DNA of 44,037 bases from Halomonas citrativorans (GTDB lineage Bacteria; Pseudomonadota; Gammaproteobacteria; Pseudomonadales; Halomonadaceae), in the NCBI RefSeq assembly GCF_900163645.1, contig NZ_FUKM01000036.1, positions 1 through 44,037 of the forward strand, read 5' to 3'. This document shows positions 34,204-42,763 of this stretch, one piece after another (the stretch's first letter is position 1; every line of letters starts with the position of its first letter). The notes under the pieces were generated by a model, which had not been told where the DNA came from, did no database searches, and saw only the letters and a program-made list of their open reading frames with translations. The position numbers were made by a program, and so were the translations under genes.

Positions 34204-35067
34204 GTGGGGATATCGTTTTGGCGCTGGCGTCGAGAGGGGCGACGTCTGGGCGTTGCTTTGCTGTTTGTGGTCGCGGGAGCTGGGTTATGGGAGTTTCAGG
34301 AGCGTCAGCATCAGGATGCGTATACCTGGATGGGCGTTCCCACGTGGGAGAGTTTTCATCCCACAACGTTTCACCGCGTATTACGCAATGAGGGCTATTT
34401 AGTTGGCTGGTCGGATGTGCGTGTTAACCCGCTGTGGGTGAGTTACCAGCTGGAGGCGGTGCCGGAAGGGACGCAGATTGGCTCACGGCCCAATTTTCAA
34501 GCGGATTGGCGGACCCTCTGGCCGGTAAAAACCGACAGCTATGCCCGTAGTGGCTATGATCGGGGGCATATGGCACCTAACTATGCCATTGCCGCAGTGC
34601 ACGGGCGCGATGCCCAGGTTGATACGTTTTTGATGAGTAACATGACGCCGCAGCGGCCTAATCTAAATCGTCAGCTATGGCAGCGGTTGGAAGAGTCGGT
34701 GATCAACCACTTTGCGCCGCGTTTTGATCGCGTACAGGTGATTACCGGGCCGATATTCCCTGAACATTTCATGGATAATGTGTTTAATCGGGTGGGCTTT
34801 GTCGAAGTGCCAGAGGCGTTCTATAAGATTATTGTTGCCCCACACGATGAGGCACCGCTCGCACTGGCGTTCATCATGCCCCAGGGTGTTCGCGGCAACG
34901 AGCCGTTAGATGATTACCTGGTCACTATTAATGAAATAGAAGCGCGTACTGGGCTTAATTTTTTCCCGGACCTGACACCCGAAATGGAAACCGTGCTGGA
35001 AGGTGAGTTGCGCACGCAAGGGTGGGCGCTGGAGGAGGTGGCACGGCGACCAGGGCGTTTTCAGTAA
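34204..35067 (+). CDS. Membrane-anchored DNA/RNA non-specific endonuclease (NUC1)
   Basis: A 287-residue beta-beta-alpha-metal nuclease. An N-terminal membrane anchor (LGVALLFVVAGAGLW) would place the enzyme in the periplasm. The catalytic DRGH motif is D119-H122 in GYDRGHMAPN, followed by the metal-binding asparagine region SNMTPQRPNLNRQLW. Start is GTG 34204 after a purine-rich GGGGAGTAGGGG. It may degrade extracellular or periplasmic nucleic acid, for nutrition or defence. No immunity gene is adjacent. Confidence 0.9.
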   Translation: MGISFWRWRREGRRLGVALLFVVAGAGLWEFQERQHQDAYTWMGVPTWESFHPTTFHRVLRNEGYLVGWSDVRVNPLWVSYQLEAVPEGTQIGSRPNFQADWRTLWPVKTDSYARSGYDRGHMAPNYAIAAVHGRDAQVDTFLMSNMTPQRPNLNRQLWQRLEESVINHFAPRFDRVQVITGPIFPEHFMDNVFNRVGFVEVPEAFYKIIVAPHDEAPLALAFIMPQGVRGNEPLDDYLVTINEIEARTGLNFFPDLTPEMETVLEGELRTQGWALEEVARRPGRFQ

Positions 35068-35165
35068 ATCATCATTGTAGCGATTGGCGGCGAGCGTTAT
35101 ATGTTAGCGAGTAGCGCTCTCGTTCAATAAAATGCTCGCCTTGCTGAGGGGCATTATGCAGGTTA

Positions 35166-37628
35166 TCAGTTAAATGCGTAATTCAAGCCAAGCCAGAAAG
35201 AGCGTCCAATCTGATAGTTGCTGGTATTACCTGTGACCCTGTCGAATATATTTTTAATTCTAAAATCAACTGAGGCGTTGTGGATGTTTTTGTTTAAAAA
35301 ATAATATTTAATATTCGTATCAACGGTCGTCAAAGACCCCGTGTTAGTGTCCTCATAGATATCATAAGTGTTGCCCTCATTGTCTGTATAGTTTTCTCTG
35401 GAATCGGTTAAATACTCGTATTTACCGCGATAATTTAAACTGGTATCAGTAATTAAATTGCCGTTAAGCCAGCCCGTTGCCCAGTTCACAGAGGCTTTGA
35501 AGGGGGCTGCGAAGTTTTGCCGTGCATCTTGTTCGCGTAGGTCGGCCATAGACATGATTGCATTGCTGTAATAGACGAGCTCATTTTGATCGTCGGCTTC
35601 ATACGTATAATCAACGGCTCCATTAGTCCGAGTTTCTGACCAAACCACGTTTGCATTGAAAAAATGGCTTTTATAGCTACCAGACCACTCCAACGCATAA
35701 CCAAGATAATCCGTTTCTCCATCGTTAGACATCGTATAGTAATCATTGCCATCACGATCCGTAAGCTTTTCGCTGCGAGAGAACTGGTCGCGGTTTTCAC
35801 GATACACGACTTTAGGGCGCAAGTGGCCATTCAGTGGCGTTGGAATCGTCAGTGACGCCGTCAACTCGTCACTATAAGGGGTCTGCAGGTTAGAGGAAGA
35901 GTAGTTGGTAACCGAGGGTTGAAAGTTACAGGCATCCCACTTGCCTGGTACTCCGCCATAGCTGTTATCGGGGGCGTTTTTTAACTGGCGCTCGTAGCAG
36001 GTGTGGACTGGAACTTGCTCATTAATCGCATACCCTACCATGTTTCTTCCAAAGTAGCGGTTAGCGCCTAGCGTTAAAAATGTATCAGGAACAAACTGCC
36101 AAGTGCCCGTCAGGCGGGGCGCCACGTTATGGTTGCCCAGAAAGTCGTCATAGGAGTAACGCGCGCCTGCGCGAATATCTATATTTCCGTAAGTGTTTAG
36201 ATATTCGCCCCAAAGCGAATGATTATAAATACTTACCTCAGCATTAAACGGTTGATAGACCAAATCTCTTGAGGCGGCATTTAGGCCATTACAAGCAGGG
36301 TCACCGGGTGCGCAGCTAAACTCTTCACTACCGGCAGAGCGGGATAAATAATAGTAGCGAGCTTCTTCATCACGACTCTTCTGTGCGTTGGAATAGTTTA
36401 ATTCGCTCCCATAATTAAGTGTGCCGCTTTGCAGGTAGGTAGAAAAATCTGTTTTCCACGTATAGTCTGTTTGCGTTTGATTAAGGTTGCCCACCCCGCC
36501 TTCAAAGCAGTTGCGTGTTGTAAAGCACCAGTCAACTGAGTCCCCTCGCCATGCAATGCGTTGATTCCTGGCATGGCGGCTTGAATTGTTGTGCATCAGA
36601 GAGAGTTTGCTTTCCCAACTGGTCGTATCAAGGAAGCCTGATGCGGAAAAGTATCCCTGAGTTCCGTTGGAATCGCTGGTGGTCAAACCGTTATAAGTAT
36701 TTGGTAGATCGCGCTCGCTACGATAAGGGCTGTGAGCTATTTGCGCCTCGAACGTCAAATCATTGCTATAGAGGTAGCGCCCTTTGAGTAAAAAGTTTTG
36801 CGAGACATCGCCGTTATAGTGCGTCAAGGACCCAAGCTCAGGATCTTTCTTGTACTGAACGTTGGATTCTGCTCTGGTATAGCCGGCTAACAAGAAAAGC
36901 TTATCGGTGACGGGGAGATCAACCGTTACTGATGTTTGGTACTTTGTGAAGTCAGCAGGAGCGTCAAGCGGATCATCTTCATCAGGGATAGGAGCATGAT
37001 ATTTGACTAAGCTGTCACTTTGAAAGCCCGTCGTTATATTGAATGAAAATTCATCTTTGGGTTGGCGAATTTCGTAATTAACGACTCCCCCGATAAAATC
37101 GCCATACTTGGCCGAAATGTTGGAGTCGAATACTTCCACGTTACCAATAAGTGTTGGATCAATGTAAAAGGTTTGAGAGGTTTGTGTGTAAACGTTGTTC
37201 CAATCGTTGTCGCCCGAGGCCGCTGTTACATCATGTAGTGACGTTGCGGAGACACCATCAATACTTATGTTGTTATCGTAGTAATTACCACCTGAAATCG
37301 AAAAATCCTGCGGCCTAAATGACTGTATGTTTTCTTTTGTGGCATCGTCCGAACGTGCATCCATCTGGACAAATGGAAGAGGGCGCAACAGTTCTGTTGT
37401 ATCAATTCCACCTCCACGCCTGTTTTCTACCGCTTGACCACTAATGACCGACAACCCTGAATTAATAGGGTCGTAGCTTTCATAGGCAGGGCTGACACGC
37501 TCAATGTTTGAATAGATTGAGGCCTGTTCAGTAATTTCGATTTCTCCAAGGTCAATCTTTTCGTCACTCAGTACGGCACTCGAGCTAACCGCTGATAGAA
37601 AAGTGCACCCCAAAGCAGCTTTTCTCAT
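35166..37628 (-). CDS. TonB-dependent outer-membrane receptor, probable protein/peptide importer
   Basis: An 820-residue TonB-dependent receptor. Signal peptide about residues 1-21; plug roughly 45-210 (SGLSVISGQAVENRRGGGID, YDNNISIDGVSATSLHDV, YGDFIGGVVNYEIRQPK); then a 22-strand-type barrel ending GLNYAFN, with N instead of the usual terminal aromatic. Three close cysteine pairs lie in the barrel: C368/C374, C439/C446, C544/C567, likely disulfides in surface loops. A possible TonB box is GEIEITEQA near residues 28-36. Divergent from the M16 protease-SbmA-ExbBD-TonB operon with a Fur-box match between them. In Fus-like systems the matching receptor takes in a whole small protein; substrate here unknown. 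AAGGAG lies ten bases before the ATG. Base composition is A/T-richer than the flanks. Confidence 0.9.
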   Translation of the reverse strand: MRKAALGCTFLSAVSSSAVLSDEKIDLGEIEITEQASIYSNIERVSPAYESYDPINSGLSVISGQAVENRRGGGIDTTELLRPLPFVQMDARSDDATKENIQSFRPQDFSISGGNYYDNNISIDGVSATSLHDVTAASGDNDWNNVYTQTSQTFYIDPTLIGNVEVFDSNISAKYGDFIGGVVNYEIRQPKDEFSFNITTGFQSDSLVKYHAPIPDEDDPLDAPADFTKYQTSVTVDLPVTDKLFLLAGYTRAESNVQYKKDPELGSLTHYNGDVSQNFLLKGRYLYSNDLTFEAQIAHSPYRSERDLPNTYNGLTTSDSNGTQGYFSASGFLDTTSWESKLSLMHNNSSRHARNQRIAWRGDSVDWCFTTRNCFEGGVGNLNQTQTDYTWKTDFSTYLQSGTLNYGSELNYSNAQKSRDEEARYYYLSRSAGSEEFSCAPGDPACNGLNAASRDLVYQPFNAEVSIYNHSLWGEYLNTYGNIDIRAGARYSYDDFLGNHNVAPRLTGTWQFVPDTFLTLGANRYFGRNMVGYAINEQVPVHTCYERQLKNAPDNSYGGVPGKWDACNFQPSVTNYSSSNLQTPYSDELTASLTIPTPLNGHLRPKVVYRENRDQFSRSEKLTDRDGNDYYTMSNDGETDYLGYALEWSGSYKSHFFNANVVWSETRTNGAVDYTYEADDQNELVYYSNAIMSMADLREQDARQNFAAPFKASVNWATGWLNGNLITDTSLNYRGKYEYLTDSRENYTDNEGNTYDIYEDTNTGSLTTVDTNIKYYFLNKNIHNASVDFRIKNIFDRVTGNTSNYQIGRSFWLGLNYAFN

Positions 37629-37678
37629 TCGTATTCGACTCCTTGATATCTATACGGTTTAGTAGCTGTTGTCAGCGA

Positions 37679-37684
37679 ATCATA
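37679..37684 (-). promoter_or_regulatory. Possible -10 of the receptor gene
   Basis: On the minus strand TATGAT (5/6 to TATAAT) lies 51 bases before the receptor start. The Fur-box match would then cover its -35 region. No strong -35 hexamer is seen. Confidence 0.4.
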
Positions 37685-37702
37685 ACATGTTAATATGAGA
37701 AC

Positions 37703-37721
37703 GCTAATGAAAATCATGATC
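37703..37721. promoter_or_regulatory. Fur-box match between the receptor and protease operons
   Basis: GCTAATGAAAATCATGATC agrees with the classic 19-base Fur consensus GATAATGATAATCATTATC at 16 of 19 positions by hand count. The 7-1-7 core (37708-37722) agrees at 12 of 14. Its position near the receptor promoter fits iron repression. The protease operon starts 180 bases away on the other side, so shared control is possible but less certain. The rest of 37629-37901 shows no other element I can name. Confidence 0.72.
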
Positions 37722-37901
37722 ATTTGCTTTCTTGTGCGATGAATGATTAGCTTCGTAATGTGGGCGTCAACTGCCCGAAAATTTGCGGTAGGGCGCATCA
37801 CTCTGACTACTCATGTTTCGTCTGGTCGGAGGGAATGAGTGATCAAAAGAATAATTAACCATGACTGAGCGTCGGGTCTTTCTATCATTAAGGCGGGTGT
37901 A

Positions 37902-40715
37902 ATGTTTTGCAGAGAGCGTTATAAGAGTGGGAGCAAGCTTTGCTCAGCTGTGTTGATTGTTTTTAGTCTGTTTGTGCTGGGTAATATTGCTAAAGCACAA
38001 GAGCTGCAGTGGGATGAGTCGATTGAACAGGGGCGTCTTGAAAATGGGTTTCGCTATATCATTCACGGTAGTGATAACCCTGATGAGCCTTTTAATTTAC
38101 GCTTAATCGTTAATGCGGGTTCTGTCGACGATGAGCAGCGTGGTATGGCGCATATTGTTGAGCATATGGTGTTTCGTTCAAATAGAGCTCATGAGCCGGA
38201 TGTTTTTGCGTTTCTGGATAGTATTGGCTGGGAAACAGGCAAGCAAGTGAATGCTGTTACCCGTCAAACTGAAACGCAATTTATGATTCGAACGCGTCCA
38301 GACGATGCATTGGATATACGTGAATCAATTATTCTGCTTAATGACCTGGCGTTCGGCGCTAAAATGCTTGGCACTGACTGGGATGTTGAGCGTGAAGTGA
38401 TTTTTGAAGAAATGCGCCGGGGGCAAAGCGTTGCCTCGCGTGTTAACGATGCTAAAAAAGCAATTGTTCGCAACGGGTCTCGATATGTAGACCGTCCCAC
38501 CATAGGAAGGCTGGAGGATATACAGGCTGTCACGGCTGAACAAATTACAGCTTTCTATAAAAAGTTTTATGTGCCGGGCAACATGACATTGATAGTGTCA
38601 GGGTATGTCGATACTGATGAAACGATCACCAGCATACATGAATCCTTCGGCCAAGAAGCTTTTGTAGAGCCCCCAATACGTGATTACATTGAGTTACCTC
38701 TTGAGCCTGGTCTGGTTATTGGTAAGGTGCAGGATGATCAAGGCACCAGTTCAGCCGTTACCTATGGGTTTCGGTCGCCCGTCGCTCCTCATGCCACGCT
38801 AGAGGGGCAGTACGCTCGCCTACAGAACTACTTCATAAGAAAACTGCTGTTTAATGAAATAAGAAACACGCCCTTGGCCATATCCAGTGACTTTAAGATG
38901 GTTTCGACATTAAGGTCGTCAAATAATGAGCGATTGATCACCGCTATTTCAGCTAAAACAACAGATTATGCAAATGGGCTTGAAGCGGTATTAACGGAAG
39001 TTGAAAGGCTTAACCGTGATGGATTGAATGAGGGTGAATTTGAAGCCCTGAAAGATAGTGCTCGCCAGGCAGTTCAGAGAAATAGAGAGCTGGTGGCTCA
39101 GCGGGATTTTGCCAAATGGGAAGATAAGCTCTCCGAAGCGGTTATCAAAAATACGGTTGAGGAAAATTATACTGAAAAATCCGCTCGTCTTCTAAGCTGG
39201 ATTGAGGAGATGACGATTGAAGAGTTAAACGCGCGTGCAAGATACCTGCTGTCTTCACCTGATCAGTTTTTATTTTATCAAGTGCCTGGTGATAGGCAGG
39301 CTGACCTACCAAGTGTAGAAGAGGTGATGGCGCTTGCTGAAGAGGTATCCCAAGGAAGTTTAGCTGTTATCGAACACGCTGAGCATCAACCCGTGTCATC
39401 TTTTTCTGATGAGCGTGAGACACCAGAGCCTTTGGATGCTTATGAAGAAGTGAACTTGTCTGATGGGCAGGTTAATGGTGCTTACCCGGTTAGCCATAGG
39501 GTCTCGTATCCTCAAGATGGTATAACTGAATGGCAATTGGAAAATGGCGACAAAGTTGTTTGGCTCAACAGATCAACACCAAGCGGCAATATCTATGTCA
39601 AAGCGCTTTCTTCTGCAGGATATTTTAACAATAAAGTATCGCCCTGGCTTTCACAGTTAGCCGTGCAGATTTGGGAGCAAGCCGACGTAGATGTTGTAGT
39701 AAGTTCCCGGCTTGAGGCATGGGAACAGAAAAATGAAATTGATTGGTCATGGGCGCATAAACAGAATGAGCTGGATATTGCGACTATCATTGGTCGAGAT
39801 AAATTAGATAGCTTATTTAAAAGCTACTTGATCCGCCAAAATCACTGGCGTTTTGATAGCGGGGCGATGGCTGATGTGCAGAATCAGCTCTTTGAGCAAA
39901 TTAACGCAAGAAGTGCTAACAGTATGCTGGAAGAGGCGTTTTTTAGTGCCTCAGAGGAGTTGCATCCTTCAGAAAATGAAGCTGAACAGTTAGCGGCTAA
40001 CGATATCGTATCTGCCATCAATGAACTACAGAAACAGCCCGTCACGATATTTCTTGTGGGAGAGCTAAGTGAGAGTGAGATTTTAGAAAATGTCCTTCCG
40101 TATATCTCTTCTATTCATCGAGAAAGCACATTGCTATCCTCTTATGGCAGCATTCCTGATGGAGATAGATATTTAGCCTCTGAAGTTTTTGATGATCAAA
40201 GAGCCATGATAAGAATTAAGTCTGAGTCCAGTTATCAGTGGACGCCAGAACGTGCTTTCGTTGTATCCACCTTGAATCCGATTATTAAAAGAGCTTTAAA
40301 GAGAAAGTTAAGACATGAGCTGGGCGGCATTTATACATTGAGCTTTGAGATAACACTCGATAGAGATAATAGAGCGAGATCCGAGGCTAAATTTTACACT
40401 GGCTCTGAGAAAGTGCCATCTATAGTTGCGGCTTATCAGGATGTAATGGAAAGCCTGAATGACTGGATGAAAAGCGAAAATTTTAACCAAATAAGAGAAG
40501 ACGTTAATTACTCTGAAGCCATTCGGATGGCTGACTCCAATACTTGGCTTCGTCGTTTGGCGCTTAGTTATGAAGCGTACGATTCTCCGCATTATTTAGG
40601 TTCTTTTGATGATCTTGGGGCATTGGTCTCTGAAGTATCATTGTCCGATGTTATAGGAGAATTAATGCCTATGGCGCATCAGTCGGTCTTTGTAGGCCTT
40701 CCTGTTACTAACTAG
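37902..40715 (+). CDS. Periplasmic M16 zinc metallopeptidase (PqqL/FusC-like)
   Basis: A 937-residue pitrilysin/insulinase-family protease. Signal peptide ends near AKA (residue 32). The inverted zinc motif HIVEH is H84, E87, H88 in GMAHIVEHMVF; the third ligand region EREVIFEE gives E170. It has four M16 modules in two halves, the second lacking HxxEH, typical of this family. The length is close to E. coli PqqL. The signal peptide places it in the periplasm, where FusC-type enzymes cut proteins brought in by a partner TonB receptor. First gene of a tight five-gene operon; divergent from that receptor. Confidence 0.9.
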   Translation: MFCRERYKSGSKLCSAVLIVFSLFVLGNIAKAQELQWDESIEQGRLENGFRYIIHGSDNPDEPFNLRLIVNAGSVDDEQRGMAHIVEHMVFRSNRAHEPDVFAFLDSIGWETGKQVNAVTRQTETQFMIRTRPDDALDIRESIILLNDLAFGAKMLGTDWDVEREVIFEEMRRGQSVASRVNDAKKAIVRNGSRYVDRPTIGRLEDIQAVTAEQITAFYKKFYVPGNMTLIVSGYVDTDETITSIHESFGQEAFVEPPIRDYIELPLEPGLVIGKVQDDQGTSSAVTYGFRSPVAPHATLEGQYARLQNYFIRKLLFNEIRNTPLAISSDFKMVSTLRSSNNERLITAISAKTTDYANGLEAVLTEVERLNRDGLNEGEFEALKDSARQAVQRNRELVAQRDFAKWEDKLSEAVIKNTVEENYTEKSARLLSWIEEMTIEELNARARYLLSSPDQFLFYQVPGDRQADLPSVEEVMALAEEVSQGSLAVIEHAEHQPVSSFSDERETPEPLDAYEEVNLSDGQVNGAYPVSHRVSYPQDGITEWQLENGDKVVWLNRSTPSGNIYVKALSSAGYFNNKVSPWLSQLAVQIWEQADVDVVVSSRLEAWEQKNEIDWSWAHKQNELDIATIIGRDKLDSLFKSYLIRQNHWRFDSGAMADVQNQLFEQINARSANSMLEEAFFSASEELHPSENEAEQLAANDIVSAINELQKQPVTIFLVGELSESEILENVLPYISSIHRESTLLSSYGSIPDGDRYLASEVFDDQRAMIRIKSESSYQWTPERAFVVSTLNPIIKRALKRKLRHELGGIYTLSFEITLDRDNRARSEAKFYTGSEKVPSIVAAYQDVMESLNDWMKSENFNQIREDVNYSEAIRMADSNTWLRRLALSYEAYDSPHYLGSFDDLGALVSEVSLSDVIGELMPMAHQSVFVGLPVTN

Positions 40716-40725
40716 GTTGTTAACT

Positions 40726-41733
40726 ATGTTTAGATGTTTCTTTTTGAATAGACAGTGGTGGGCCTGGTCCTGGTTGGGCGCGACCGCCATTTTGTCGGCC
40801 ACTTATTATCAGGTTCATCTGGATGTTAAAATAAATGAGTGGTTTGGGAGTTTTTACGATACGATTCAGCAGGCCTTGGCTGAGCCAGGTGCAGTGGAGT
40901 CCACGGATCTTTTATTGCATATGCTAACGTTTGGAAAAATTGCAGCTATCTTTGTTGTGGTTGCCATTCTATTGGATTTCTTTGTTCGTCACTATGTTTT
41001 TCGTTGGCGTTCAGCTATGCACCACTATTATATGGAGAGCTGGGATAAAGTGCGTCATATAGAAGGCGCGGCTCAGCGTGTGCAGGAGGATACAATGCGT
41101 TTTGCTCAGCTCGTACAAGGGCTAGGTACGTTTTTGTTGAGGTCTGTTTTAACACTTATTGCTTTTCAGCCGCTACTTTGGGAATTAAGTAAGCAAGTGA
41201 AAGAGGTGCCCCTGCTGGGAGAGGTTGATCATATATTAATCTATGTTGCGATTATATCTGCAATATTTGGAACTGCATTAATGGCTTTGGTTGGTATAAA
41301 GCTTCCGGGTCTTGAATTTAATAATCAGAGAACTGAAGCTGCGTTAAGAAAAGAGCTTGTTTTTGGAGAGGATGACGAAAAAAGAGCTCAGCCTGAGTCA
41401 ATTAGAAGTTTGTTTGATTCTGTGCGGCACAATTACGTGACCATGTATCGTCATTATCTCTATTTTGACTTGGTTAAACACTCCTATTTACAGTTATCTA
41501 CACTCATGCCCTATATTATAATGGCACCTACTATTGTGTCTGGTGCTATTACATTAGGTGTTTTGCAGCAAATTCTTAGAGCCTTTAATAAAGTTGAAGG
41601 CGCATTGCATTATCTGGTTTTTAGTTGGGCAAGTATTGTGGAGCTTATTTCTGTTTATAAGCGTTTAAATGCTTTTGAAAATAAAATGATCGAACTTAAT
41701 CGTCAGGAGGTTTTAACTGGTTATGCAAGCTGA
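40726..41733 (+). CDS. SbmA/BacA-like inner-membrane peptide transporter
   Basis: A 335-residue membrane protein matching SbmA from about its residue 60 onward. Shared blocks include HYVFRWRSAMHHYYMESW, HIEGAAQRVQEDTMRFAQL, LTLIAFQPLLWELS, VGIKLPGLEFNNQRTEAALR, KELVFGEDDEKRA and LISVYKRLNAFE near the end. SbmA imports peptides (microcins, proline-rich antimicrobials) by proton motive force. This copy lacks the first N-terminal span of SbmA (usual length about 400) and has no ATPase domain, unlike the ABC-type YddA/FusD. ATG 40726 is 10 bases after the protease stop; an in-frame TTG at 40717 is possible. It overlaps exbB by 11 bases. A/T-rich. Confidence 0.88.
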   Translation: MFRCFFLNRQWWAWSWLGATAILSATYYQVHLDVKINEWFGSFYDTIQQALAEPGAVESTDLLLHMLTFGKIAAIFVVVAILLDFFVRHYVFRWRSAMHHYYMESWDKVRHIEGAAQRVQEDTMRFAQLVQGLGTFLLRSVLTLIAFQPLLWELSKQVKEVPLLGEVDHILIYVAIISAIFGTALMALVGIKLPGLEFNNQRTEAALRKELVFGEDDEKRAQPESIRSLFDSVRHNYVTMYRHYLYFDLVKHSYLQLSTLMPYIIMAPTIVSGAITLGVLQQILRAFNKVEGALHYLVFSWASIVELISVYKRLNAFENKMIELNRQEVLTGYAS

Positions 41734-42340
41734 TAAGTGGGTTATTGTGACATTTATACCCTTGGCGATTTGTTCGATCGCTGCCTTGGCATTGATCATG
41801 GAGCGATGCTTCTACGTTTTTAGTAAGCGCGGTCTTGATAAACAGCATTATAAAGATATGACATTAGCACTAAAGCGTCGTGATTTGAGTATGGCTATCC
41901 GCATTCTTGAAATAAACGAGCGGGGTTATCAGGATGCTATTGATGAATTAAGGCTGCATCAAGGAGGCGATAAGCAGCTTCGTGATGAAGCCGTTAAAAT
42001 TGCGCTCATGCGGTACGCTAATCTATTAAGACGTCGAATGTCGGGCCTGGTGACGGTCGCGGCTTTAGCGCCCATGCTTGGCTTATTAGGCACGATTGTT
42101 GGCCTTATGCGCTCTTTTTATGACATTGGGTTGAGTGAGGGGCCAGTGGAGCCCGCTACTGTGGCCGATGGCCTTTGGCAGGCGCTGTCGACGACGGCTG
42201 CTGGTATGGTGATTGCCGTCGTGTGTATTCTTTTTCATGCACTTATCGGGTCTTATATTCGGCGTCATCTCGCTGAGGCCACCGAGGTTATGAACTATAT
42301 CTCGCATAACTTGCAGTTGGGGTCTGGGTGTCATGATTGA
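41723..42340 (+). CDS. ExbB/TolQ-family proton channel subunit
   Basis: A 205-residue inner-membrane protein with three spans (about 5-28, 105-130 and 155-178), the MotA/TolQ/ExbB layout. The conserved channel segments LAPMLGLLGTIVGLMRSF and LWQALSTTAAGMVIAVVCIL carry the family threonines. The start overlaps the transporter gene; an AGGAGG site lies slightly far (14 bases) upstream. With ExbD it energises TonB. It is coded inside the receptor-protease cluster, so it likely serves that receptor specifically. Confidence 0.93.
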   Translation: MQADKWVIVTFIPLAICSIAALALIMERCFYVFSKRGLDKQHYKDMTLALKRRDLSMAIRILEINERGYQDAIDELRLHQGGDKQLRDEAVKIALMRYANLLRRRMSGLVTVAALAPMLGLLGTIVGLMRSFYDIGLSEGPVEPATVADGLWQALSTTAAGMVIAVVCILFHALIGSYIRRHLAEATEVMNYISHNLQLGSGCHD

Positions 42341-42761
42341 GTTGGATGATGAAGAGCAGCGCATGGCGCTGCAAGATATCATGACTCCTATGATAGACGT
42401 TATTTTCGTTCTTATTGCCTTCATGATGTTAATGATTAATGTGCCTTTGCAGGTTATGGAGGTTAATCTGCCGGCATCAGATGAATCAACAAGCCTGTCC
42501 TCTAGTGATAAGCATCTAGCAATTCTTGCTGTTAAATCCGAAGGCCCGGCGTGGCTTTTGGATGACCAAGTGATTGAAAGTAATGATAGTTTGTACGAAC
42601 ATCTGGCGATGTTGAAAACGGCGCATGGCGAGCAACTGGAAATTGTGGTTCAGAGTGACCGGGAAGCGCCAATGGAAAGGGTGGTGACCCTTTTTTCTAT
42701 TCTCCAAAAGCTGGATCTTGAGGTGGCAAACCTGGCCTTGCAGCGTTCTGGAGAAGGATAG
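42333..42761 (+). CDS. ExbD/TolR-family proton channel subunit
   Basis: A 142-residue protein with one N-terminal span carrying the essential aspartate (D22 in TPMIDVIFVLIAFMML, equal to ExbD D25), and a periplasmic ExbD/TolR domain (PLQVMEVNLPASDE through DREAPMERVVTLFSIL). The start overlaps exbB by eight bases and the gene ends two bases before tonB, so coupled translation is likely. Confidence 0.93.
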   Translation: MIELDDEEQRMALQDIMTPMIDVIFVLIAFMMLMINVPLQVMEVNLPASDESTSLSSSDKHLAILAVKSEGPAWLLDDQVIESNDSLYEHLAMLKTAHGEQLEIVVQSDREAPMERVVTLFSILQKLDLEVANLALQRSGEG

Positions 42762-42763
42762 AA

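Noticed and set aside
34160..34402. Other-frame ORFs at the start of the nuclease gene
   Set aside because: They are overlaps of the NUC1 gene, whose frame has a clear anchor and catalytic motif.
35068..35165. Attachment-site copy of the tRNA-Leu 3' end at the left edge of the A/T-rich cluster
   Set aside because: I looked for the TGGTGCCCAGG end sequence there and did not find it.
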